This document shows, in pieces, positions 26,788 to 34,486 of a stretch of 64,000 nt of DNA (positions within the stretch are counted from its first letter, which is position 1; each line of letters begins with the position of its first letter). The translations under genes were made by a program, and so were the position numbers. Where the stretch lies: positions 930,001 through 994,000 of the forward strand of contig WUQR01000139.1 of the NCBI GenBank assembly GCA_009889515.1, read 5' to 3'. The stretch is from Nitrososphaerota archaeon (lineage in GTDB: Archaea; Thermoproteota; Nitrososphaeria_A; Caldarchaeales; Calditenuaceae). The notes under the pieces were generated by a model. That model was not told the DNA's origin and did no database searches. It saw only the letters and a list, made by a program, of their open reading frames with translations.

Positions 26788-26897
26788 GTCTTGAGATGGG
26801 GCTCCGTCTAAAAATATTTTTACACCGTAAAAAACTGCGTGTAGGTGAGGCTGGAGGCAGACTAAAAATCCTCTAGCAGCCGGTCTGTAGTGGGGGC

Positions 26898-27815
26898 GTG
26901 GATAGGCCGGTCGGAATTGATCTCAGCCGTTTCAACACTTATCCCTTCAGGCGTCAGGCCTATCCGTTGTTCACCAGCGAGGTGGCGCTTGACCTGCTTC
27001 ACGCCGCTGAAGGGGGAGGGGGGATGGTGGAGGTCAGTCTTGACCTGTGGCGTAGCAAGGAGTTGGTGGAGGTTTCGGGAGAAAAGGTGGTTGTTAGGGG
27101 GGAGGCTATACCTTTAGAAGAGTTTAGGAGGGTTGCCCGGGATGAGAGGTCTGTATTCGCCCTCGTATCAGGAGAGTTGAGGAAGGTCGAGGTTAGGGCT
27201 GAGCATTTCTACAAGCTGGTCAAGAGCATGAAGGGGCACGCACCCACACTGGAGATTGACGGCATACACATGCACCGGGTCAAGGGCGTCTACCCTGAGG
27301 AGGACGCATACCTGAAGGTGAGGGTCGCCTCAAGTAGGTTAAGAAACGGCGTCGTCTTAGATACGTGTACGGGTCTTGGCTATTCGGCGATCTGGGCTGC
27401 CCGGCTGGGCGCCTCATCTGTCATAACAGTTGAGAAAGACGTCAACGTCCTCAAGATAGCGGAGATCAACCCCTGGTCATGGGACCTCGAGTCGGAGAAG
27501 ATAACAATTGTGAACGACGACACCTCTCGTCTGATATACAGCCTACCGTCAGAAGCCTTTCAGGCTGTTATCCACGACCCACCTAGATTCTCTCTGGCGG
27601 GTGAGCTCTACTCGGGGGAGTTCTACGCTGAGCTCTTCAGGATTCTCAAGCCTCGCGGGATTCTGGTCCACTATGTTGGGAGGCCTGGTGAGAAGTCTAG
27701 GGGTCTTAGGCTCTATAGGGGGGTGTTGGAGAGGCTCCGGGCGGTGGGCTTCGAGGCGAGATGGGACCCTGAGCAAAGAGTCGTCATAGCCTACAAGCGG
27801 AGGGTAGCGCCTTGA
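26898..27815 (+). CDS. Predicted SAM-dependent methyltransferase (COG2521 type)
   Basis: A 305-residue archaeal protein with a C-terminal class I methyltransferase domain. DTCTGLGYSAIWAARLG is motif I, VEKD is the acidic end of strand 2, and HDPPRFSLAGELYS is a DPP-type motif IV, typical of enzymes acting on a nitrogen in nucleic acid or polyamine-like substrates. The N-terminal about 120 residues have no recognisable motif. It starts with GTG and overlaps the next gene by 4 nt (TTGA). The substrate is unknown. Confidence 0.8.
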   Translation: MDRPVGIDLSRFNTYPFRRQAYPLFTSEVALDLLHAAEGGGGMVEVSLDLWRSKELVEVSGEKVVVRGEAIPLEEFRRVARDERSVFALVSGELRKVEVRAEHFYKLVKSMKGHAPTLEIDGIHMHRVKGVYPEEDAYLKVRVASSRLRNGVVLDTCTGLGYSAIWAARLGASSVITVEKDVNVLKIAEINPWSWDLESEKITIVNDDTSRLIYSLPSEAFQAVIHDPPRFSLAGELYSGEFYAELFRILKPRGILVHYVGRPGEKSRGLRLYRGVLERLRAVGFEARWDPEQRVVIAYKRRVAP

Positions 27816-28741
27816 CCAGCCCTAACACCTTCACCAACTGGGACCTAGAGGTTGCGAGGTGCCTTACCACCGGACTCATATTCGAGGCCGCAGCCCACCC
27901 CAAGCCCGGACTCGTCGACCGCGTAAACCCCCTTAAAGAACTAGATATCTTCAGGTTCTCCGCGAGCGCCACTTCACTTTACCCCCACTTCGCTAAGGCC
28001 GCGGCTTTTGGGAGGAGGGGAAGGTTGCGGGGCTGTCTGGGCCCTCTAGTCTTTGAGGCCGTGAGGGAGATGCTGAGGGTTCAGAAGGGTGGAAACACGC
28101 ACCTTGGAGCGATACTGCTGGCTATGCCCCTCGCAGCCGCAGCTGGAAGTCTCGAGGGAAGAGTGGGAACCAATGCTTTGAGACGGGCCGCGGTCTCTAC
28201 TGTCAAAAGCATGGGCCCGTCCGACACTCTCCACATCTTCAGGGCGATAGATCATGTCAGGCCAGGCGGCCTAGGCCGCGTCCCATTCCTAGATGTCACG
28301 AGCCCCGAGACCTATGTTTATCTGAGGAGGCGTGGAGTGGGGCTTTTAGAGGCGCTCGAACCATATCGCGGCAGAGATGTGGTAGCTGACGAACTCCTCG
28401 AAGGATTTCCACTAACCTTCGACGTCGCCCTCAAAACACTCTCCAGGTGGAGGGAGGAGACTGGCTCCTTTGAGAAGGCATGTGTTAACGCTCTTCTCTC
28501 CGTAATGGCATGTAGGCCTGATACTCATATTGTTAGGCGTCGTGGCGTTGTGGTTGCCCGTATCGCGCAGTCGATGGCTGAAGCTGCCCTAGGCCTTGGC
28601 GGAGCCTACACATCGGAGGGCCTAAAAGCAGTCCTAGAACTCGACAGATACCTCAGACGCATCGACGCGAGGCCTGGATCCTCAGCTGATATCCTCGCGG
28701 CATCTATCGGCGTTAGCCTATTGCTCGGTTGCAGAGTCTAG
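27812..28741 (+). CDS. CitG/MdcB-like triphosphoribosyl-dephospho-CoA synthase homologue
   Basis: A 309-residue all-helical protein of the CitG family (PF01874). AAHPKPGLVDRVNP is the family signature; NTHLGAILL and GSSADILAASI are further matches. In bacteria the enzyme makes the prosthetic-group precursor of citrate or malonate lyase. No lyase or acyl-carrier gene is in this window, so the archaeal role is open. The TTG start overlaps the methyltransferase stop, indicating coupling. The 3' end overlaps the convergent Hel308 gene by 24 nt. Confidence 0.8.
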   Translation: MTSPNTFTNWDLEVARCLTTGLIFEAAAHPKPGLVDRVNPLKELDIFRFSASATSLYPHFAKAAAFGRRGRLRGCLGPLVFEAVREMLRVQKGGNTHLGAILLAMPLAAAAGSLEGRVGTNALRRAAVSTVKSMGPSDTLHIFRAIDHVRPGGLGRVPFLDVTSPETYVYLRRRGVGLLEALEPYRGRDVVADELLEGFPLTFDVALKTLSRWREETGSFEKACVNALLSVMACRPDTHIVRRRGVVVARIAQSMAEAALGLGGAYTSEGLKAVLELDRYLRRIDARPGSSADILAASIGVSLLLGCRV

Positions 28742-30877
28742 CTTCTCAACCGCCTTCTTTATCTTGCCCGCAATTGCTGTGCCGATTCCTGGAACCTTAG
28801 CGAGTTCGTCGATGCTTGCCCTCTTAATGTCTTCAAGCGACCTGAAGCCGGAGCGCCAAAGCATCCTACCCCGGACCCGACCTATATCGGGGAGCGAGAC
28901 GAGTTCTAGCAGCTCCTCCAAGACCCCATGCCTCAGCCTCTCAGTCAATATCCTGTAGAATGATGCGAGCTTTCTCCGCCCCACCACTTCTAGGATGCTC
29001 GAGGCGGCGTAGGAGATCCACTCGGCCCTCTCTCTAAGGGCTGCAAAGTCGCCCGGCTCCACGTTAAACCTCTCATAAATCTCCCTCTCAGGAACCTCGC
29101 TGACCCACGCCCACAGCACCAAAGCATTCTTCAGACTGTCGAGCTGCAGCTCATACTCCTCAGGATACTCGACGGGGTCTGGAAGACTTACGAACAGCTC
29201 CTCGCCAAGCTCATCCAAGATGCGTTTAACGGTGGCGGGGCGGATCCGAGCGACCCAGAGGTCTGACAGGTCTGGTGTGAGGCAGATTATCTGTAGGGCG
29301 CCGAGGGTGGAGAGCTTCTCGACCCCGGCAGTGTAGTTGAGTATCTCGACACAGGTCAAAGGATCTATGTAGAGTTCTGAGACACGTGCCCCGAGCCTAG
29401 TCGCCTCCAAGCCGTCGTCGCTAGAGATTAGTGAGTGGGCTTCTAGGAGTTGTAGGACGGAGCTTATCTTCTCAACGAGCCCCTGTGTGCCGAAGATGTG
29501 GGCGTAGAACGTCCTGCCGATGATCCTCCTCAATCCGAGCTCGGACCTGGCGAGACCCGATGAGATTAGGGAGAGTATGTGGCTTCGGAGATGTTTCTCG
29601 CTTCCGAGGACAGAGTAGACCTTCTCCGGCAGCCCTTGAATATACTTCTCCATCAGATACTCAGCCTCAGTCCTGCTGCCCGCAACGAGTATCGAGTATC
29701 CTATGTTATCGTATAGCGGCCTACCGGCCCGCCCACAGAACTGTTTATACTCCGTCACGCTCAGGGCCCTCATCCCGCTCCTCGAGTCGAAGCGGCGATA
29801 CTCAGGGATGACTACCATCCTTGCGGGCAGGTTGACGCCGGCAGCGAGCGTGGGTGTTGCGCACAGCACCGAGATCACGCCCTCTCGAAAAGCATCCTCT
29901 ATCAGCCTCCTATGGATGTGACCGAGCCCCGCATGGTGGAAGGCAACACCCCGCGAGATCAGCCTGGCCAGCCTCTCGGAGAAGGGAGACTCGGCCTCCT
30001 CCAATACTCTGCGCGAGGCCTCCTCCAGCCTCTCCCTGTCGGCGCTGTCAAGAAGGTTGAGGCTTGTGAGAGCTTGTGCCAGCCTCTCAGCATAGCTCTC
30101 AGCCTTCCTCCTCGTCAAAGCGAAGACTAGGACCTGTCCACCATCCATGAGACACTCGGCGACAAGCCCGCTGAGGGGGTCGGCGCCAGCCCTCAAAACT
30201 CGGGTCTCACCATCCGAGAAGAAGATGCGGCCCCCCTGTAGAACACCCTCCCTGAGCGGGACAGGCCTGAAGTCGCTCTGGACTGGGACGGCCTCAAGCC
30301 ACTCCGCTATGTCCCCTATATTTCTGACGGTTGCGCTGAGGCAGAGTATCTGGGGCGCCTCAAGCGTTTCGAGGAGCTTGGCTATCGTCATCTCAAGTGT
30401 AGGTCCTCTGTCAGGGTCGCCTATCATGTGGGCCTCATCAACGACTATTAGCCCTATGCTTGAGAGCCATTTGGCGCGGTGGCGGACTAGGCTGTCGGCC
30501 TTCTCATAGGTAGAGACTATGACGTCGTTGCTCCCTATCCATTCGCCTGGGTCATCATAGTCGCCGGAGACAGCCACCACCCTAAACCCTGGACCATTTT
30601 CAGCAAGTATCCTCCTGAACTCCACCGACTTCTCATAGGTCAGGGCCCTGAGGGGTGTGAGGTATAGTATCTTCCGCCTGTTCTCGAGGTGTCGGTGGGC
30701 CGCCATTATGGCTATGAGCGTCTTCCCCGATGCGGTGGGTGAGGAGACCACGAGGTTCCGGCCCTGCAGGAGACCCTTCCGAAGGGCCTCGGCCTGAGGT
30801 GGGTAGAGGGTCTCTATTCCCTCGCGCTTCAGGGACTCGAGAAGCCACTCCGACAGCCCGGCCTCCTCAACCCTCAT
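28718..30877 (-). CDS. hel308: Hel308-type superfamily 2 DNA helicase
   Basis: A 719-residue Ski2-like helicase. The Q-motif region YPPQAEAL, Walker A SPTASGKT, Walker B VVDEAHMIGD, motif III LSATVRN, and motif VI region QFCGRAGRP are all visible. A winged-helix/ratchet region and a C-terminal helix-hairpin-helix (VPGIGTAIAGKIKKAVEKL) follow. Hel308 acts at stalled replication forks. It ends a minus-strand unit GINS-MCM-Hel308 with 5 nt between MCM and Hel308, so this is a replication operon. Confidence 0.93.
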   Translation of the reverse strand: MRVEEAGLSEWLLESLKREGIETLYPPQAEALRKGLLQGRNLVVSSPTASGKTLIAIMAAHRHLENRRKILYLTPLRALTYEKSVEFRRILAENGPGFRVVAVSGDYDDPGEWIGSNDVIVSTYEKADSLVRHRAKWLSSIGLIVVDEAHMIGDPDRGPTLEMTIAKLLETLEAPQILCLSATVRNIGDIAEWLEAVPVQSDFRPVPLREGVLQGGRIFFSDGETRVLRAGADPLSGLVAECLMDGGQVLVFALTRRKAESYAERLAQALTSLNLLDSADRERLEEASRRVLEEAESPFSERLARLISRGVAFHHAGLGHIHRRLIEDAFREGVISVLCATPTLAAGVNLPARMVVIPEYRRFDSRSGMRALSVTEYKQFCGRAGRPLYDNIGYSILVAGSRTEAEYLMEKYIQGLPEKVYSVLGSEKHLRSHILSLISSGLARSELGLRRIIGRTFYAHIFGTQGLVEKISSVLQLLEAHSLISSDDGLEATRLGARVSELYIDPLTCVEILNYTAGVEKLSTLGALQIICLTPDLSDLWVARIRPATVKRILDELGEELFVSLPDPVEYPEEYELQLDSLKNALVLWAWVSEVPEREIYERFNVEPGDFAALRERAEWISYAASSILEVVGRRKLASFYRILTERLRHGVLEELLELVSLPDIGRVRGRMLWRSGFRSLEDIKRASIDELAKVPGIGTAIAGKIKKAVEKLDSATEQ

Positions 30878-30882
30878 AACGT

Positions 30883-32883
30883 TTACGCCAGCCTGTAGGC
30901 ACCTGGCTTGGGCGTATAAATCCTACCCTCAGTAATCATCCTGTTAAGTATACGGTCAATCTCAGCCTTTGTGAGCCCCTGCTCCTGCAGCTCCTTCTTC
31001 AAAGCCTCATCATCGGCGTACCCGTGCTGCTCCTGCAACTCCCGAATCACGTCTAGGACGAGGCTCAGCTTCTCGCGCACGCTACGAGGCTTCCCAGTCA
31101 TGATGACATCAATGTCAGGCCTGCCTGTCTCAACGTCTATCCCAACCTCAGAGAGGCTCCTCTTCATGAGCCTAACAGCCACCTGCGCATCGTCGACAGT
31201 GACCACATTTCGGAGACACGCTCTCGCGCGTGCCTCGGCCAGCCTTATCAGAGACTCGAGCTGCCGCGCGGTAATGGAGACGGTGGAGGTCTTCTCGTAG
31301 ACAGCCCTCATGTTAAGGTAGAACTGCTGGAGGACCTCGGCAGCCTCCTGCGTCAGTACCGGCTCGATCTTCTTGGAGTATGCGATGTATTTCTTCAGTA
31401 TGTTTGGCGGGATTGGCGGCTCCTTCTTAACCCCGCCCTCAATGTGTAGAGAGACTATGTGGCTTGATACCTTCTTATCAGCCTCTGGGCTCGGCTCATC
31501 CCTCAGGACGAAGATCAGGTCAAACCTTGAGAGGAGGGTTATTGGGAGGTTGACGTTCTCGTTGAAGGGCCTGTAGACATCGTATCTGCCTAGCTCTGGG
31601 TTTGCGGCCGCAAGTATGCTGCACCGGGCGTTGAGCGTGGCTACTATTCCGCCCTTAGCTATGCTCACCGTCTGCTGAGCCATGACCTCGTGCATCGCAA
31701 CCCGGTCCTCAGGCCTCATCTTGTCAATCTCATCAATCACGCAAACCCCCATATCCGCGAGTACACTCGCCCCCGCCTCCAACACTAGCCCTCCCCCCGC
31801 ATCCCTAACAACCGCAGCAGTCAATCCAGCAGCAGTACTGCCTCTCCCAGAGGTGTACACTCCCCGCGGAGCAATCTGGGCCGCGTAGAGTAGTAGGGTT
31901 GACTTGGCTGTCCCAGGGTCTCCGACCAAGAGGACGTGAACATCTCCCCTCACCCTTACGCCGTCCGGGAAGACCTTACTCCTCCCTCCGAACAGCAGTA
32001 GTAGGACCGCCTCCTTGATGTGTTCCAGCCCCTCGATAGAGGGCGCGACAGACTCTATCAGCCTCTGATAGTTCTGCGGATCCGCAGCCATCTCCTTAAA
32101 CATCTTCTCCTCCTCAGGAGTGATCAAGAGGGACTCCAGCTCCTTACCACGGGGCTCGATAGAGACTGCGTCGAGGAAGACTTTCCGGGGCTGAGCCGCA
32201 TGCTCACCCTGCTCAGCCGAGAGCATGAGTATGCCTGTTACAGTGACTCTGTCGCCAGGCGCCGCCACGTCGACGAAGTCGCCCTTAACCCGAACATCGA
32301 TGATGCGTGGAAGCTGTCCAGGCGGCAGGTCCTCCGGCTTCTCCTGGACGCCGAGTGTCTGGAAATCTGCGAAGACGGACTCCTCCTCGACCAGCTCGAA
32401 TGATGGCCGCTTCTCGAGGCATCTGGGGTTTCTGCAGCGTGGGGGTTGCTTGGAGCCTTCAACAGTGTAGATGTTTCCGCAGTAACGGCACCTGAAGGCG
32501 GCCCTCTCCAGCAGGGGTCTGACGGCTGAGGCCCTCACAACTATGCCATCCACGGCTATGAGCTTCCGGAGGTGCTCTGAGCGTATCTTCCTGATCGGGA
32601 TAGAGTCTGGGAGGCCTCTGACCGCTGTCTTAAAGGACCTGACCAGTGCGGCGTACTCAGGATACTCGAGCTCAAGCTGTTTGTATGCAGCGTTGTCGAG
32701 TAGTGGGAGGTAGGTGAGAGGTTCTGCCTGAACCTTCTCTGCGAAGTCCCTGTTGAATATCAAGAGGTCGCTGAAATCAACGGGGACCGTCTTTCGGCCC
32801 GACACGACAGCCCTCGAGATCATGTCCCTGTACTTCTCCTGCTTGAAGAATCGGGCCAGCTCCTCCTCGATTGTCTCAGCCAC
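30883..32883 (-). CDS. mcm: Replicative MCM helicase
   Basis: A 666-residue MCM. The N-terminal domain includes a zinc motif (CRYCGNIY...CRNPRCLEK). The AAA+ core has GDPGTAKSTLLLY (Walker A), DEIDKMRPEDRVAMHE (Walker B) and LLSRFDLIFVL with the arginine finger. A C-terminal winged helix ends the protein. It is the hexameric 3'-5' replicative helicase of archaea. The GTG start immediately follows the GINS stop (TGAGTG), so the two are cotranslated partners of the CMG-like complex. Confidence 0.97.
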   Translation of the reverse strand: MAETIEEELARFFKQEKYRDMISRAVVSGRKTVPVDFSDLLIFNRDFAEKVQAEPLTYLPLLDNAAYKQLELEYPEYAALVRSFKTAVRGLPDSIPIRKIRSEHLRKLIAVDGIVVRASAVRPLLERAAFRCRYCGNIYTVEGSKQPPRCRNPRCLEKRPSFELVEEESVFADFQTLGVQEKPEDLPPGQLPRIIDVRVKGDFVDVAAPGDRVTVTGILMLSAEQGEHAAQPRKVFLDAVSIEPRGKELESLLITPEEEKMFKEMAADPQNYQRLIESVAPSIEGLEHIKEAVLLLLFGGRSKVFPDGVRVRGDVHVLLVGDPGTAKSTLLLYAAQIAPRGVYTSGRGSTAAGLTAAVVRDAGGGLVLEAGASVLADMGVCVIDEIDKMRPEDRVAMHEVMAQQTVSIAKGGIVATLNARCSILAAANPELGRYDVYRPFNENVNLPITLLSRFDLIFVLRDEPSPEADKKVSSHIVSLHIEGGVKKEPPIPPNILKKYIAYSKKIEPVLTQEAAEVLQQFYLNMRAVYEKTSTVSITARQLESLIRLAEARARACLRNVVTVDDAQVAVRLMKRSLSEVGIDVETGRPDIDVIMTGKPRSVREKLSLVLDVIRELQEQHGYADDEALKKELQEQGLTKAEIDRILNRMITEGRIYTPKPGAYRLA

Positions 32884-33399
32884 TCATCTCACCCCCAAGC
32901 CTATAGATTCGAGCCAAGACTCGACAGCCTCGCGGACCCGCAGATACAGCTCCTTCTCCTCGTCAACCATGTTGCGGATTAGGGATGGGTCTAGGCCCCG
33001 GAGGGCGAAGGATAGTAATTTAGACATTCTGAGCGAGACTAGGTCGCGGTAAGCCTGCAATAGCGCCTTGTGCGACTCAGGGTCCCTATCCCTCTGCCCG
33101 GCGAGTGCGGATGCCATGCTGTAGTAAAACCTCTCAGGAAGCTCCACCAACTCGACGGGGCTCTTCCGCTCCCTCCATAGAAGCTGGGTCAGCTTTGGCA
33201 GGTCAATGACACCGCCAACCGGCTCAGCTAGGCCCGATTCCCAGAGCTTCTCCATCGCCCAGAGCGGAAGAGTTATCTGCGACCCCTGCCTAAGGTCGGC
33301 TAATTCCCGGCCACCAACCCTCAGCCGGGCTACGTCCTTGATCAGCTTAACCCTGACTTGGGACACTATCTGCTCAATACGCGCCGCGTGTTCGGGCAT
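32884..33399 (-). CDS. GINS subunit (Gins23-like)
   Basis: A 171-residue protein directly upstream of and abutting mcm. The N-terminal beta-rich segment VRVKLIKDV...GSQITLPLWAMEKLWESGLAE resembles the Psf2/Psf3-type B domain preceding the helical A domain (PERFYYSMASAL...SLRMSKLLSFALRG). This order (B before A) points to Gins23 and away from Gins51. GINS tethers MCM and RecJ/Cdc45-like protein in the replisome. Position beside mcm is a known archaeal arrangement. Confidence 0.82.
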   Translation of the reverse strand: MPEHAARIEQIVSQVRVKLIKDVARLRVGGRELADLRQGSQITLPLWAMEKLWESGLAEPVGGVIDLPKLTQLLWRERKSPVELVELPERFYYSMASALAGQRDRDPESHKALLQAYRDLVSLRMSKLLSFALRGLDPSLIRNMVDEEKELYLRVREAVESWLESIGLGVR

Positions 33400-33473
33400 A
33401 CCCCTGAGAGCCCTTAGGGAGCAGAGTTATATCTGCCTATGGACACCTCGGCGAAAGTAATCAATCCACGGTA

Positions 33474-34355
33474 TTACATAGGCCTCGCCGCTGGGCCGGC
33501 CCTCTGGAAGAGCTTTACGGTCAAGTCCCAAGGAGTTATTATTCCATCTCCGTCCCGGAGTAGGCAGCACTTAGCCTCGCTTGTGACGAGCCTGTCTAAA
33601 ACGACTTCCAAGTCGTCGCCGCTAGCGACAACAGCGGGATGCTGAAGGAGCTCACCCAACTCGCCTACAGACATGTTGAAAAGCCTCTCAGGATTATCTC
33701 TAACCAACTCCATACTGTCAGTGGAGCCAAACAAGAACCTCACAACCGTCCTATCGCTCAAAATCATGCGGCTCCCCTCGACGACCAGCCTCCTGACACC
33801 CTTATTTAGCATCAAATGGATGCATTCGAGGACCGTCTGGTCTGTATTAACGGATAAGACCTCCGGGCCCGAGCTGATGTCGGACGCCTTGTAATTTCTG
33901 AAGAAGGACCGCAAAGACCTATTGGTAGCTGAGTATTTCAGCACAGCCAGAAGGTCGACAACCCGGGGCCTCGTATCGTCCACCAAGGCGAAGCCGACTC
34001 CAAACTCTGACATCCGCGCGAAGAGCATCAATAGGCTGTCTCGCCTATTCGCATATGGCACGGGCCGGGAAATCTCCCCCGAACTCACCCTCATCACATG
34101 CCTCCAGACCTCGCTGTCCTTGACAAGTAAACCGAGTATTTCACGCCCAGTTATAACACCCTCTATAACGTAATGCCCCTCAGATTGGCCATAGTCAGCC
34201 ACAACAACGTGGGTGGCCTCCTGAGAGGCTAGCAGGCCAGCCGCCACTAGGGCTGGTTGCCTAGAAGAGACGACAACACAGGGGAAATACCCCTGGGACG
34301 CATTCAATATCTCCTCGAGGGACACGTCATAGGTGGAGGAGGCATTCTCTGTCAA
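33474..34355 (-). CDS. CBS-domain protein
   Basis: A 293-residue protein made of four tandem CBS-like motifs, for example ECIHLMLNKGVRRLVVEGSRMILSDRTVVRFLF and LDRLVTSEAKCCLLRDGDGIITPWDLT. There is no other catalytic domain. CBS pairs usually bind adenine nucleotides and act as energy sensors. The start is a TTG at 34353-34355. It lies upstream of and on the same strand as the GINS-MCM unit, 74 nt away. The partner and ligand are unknown. Confidence 0.8.
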   Translation of the reverse strand: MTENASSTYDVSLEEILNASQGYFPCVVVSSRQPALVAAGLLASQEATHVVVADYGQSEGHYVIEGVITGREILGLLVKDSEVWRHVMRVSSGEISRPVPYANRRDSLLMLFARMSEFGVGFALVDDTRPRVVDLLAVLKYSATNRSLRSFFRNYKASDISSGPEVLSVNTDQTVLECIHLMLNKGVRRLVVEGSRMILSDRTVVRFLFGSTDSMELVRDNPERLFNMSVGELGELLQHPAVVASGDDLEVVLDRLVTSEAKCCLLRDGDGIITPWDLTVKLFQRAGPAARPM

Positions 34356-34486
34356 TCGGAAAGACGCTTACTTCCTCCTACTTATCCTTTTCCAACTATC
34401 AGACAAACAATAGAACGTGAAGAATGGGAGTGGATGGCTTAAAAGACCCAAAAGGGCTTAAATGAGCCAAGCGTATGGTCATTTAC

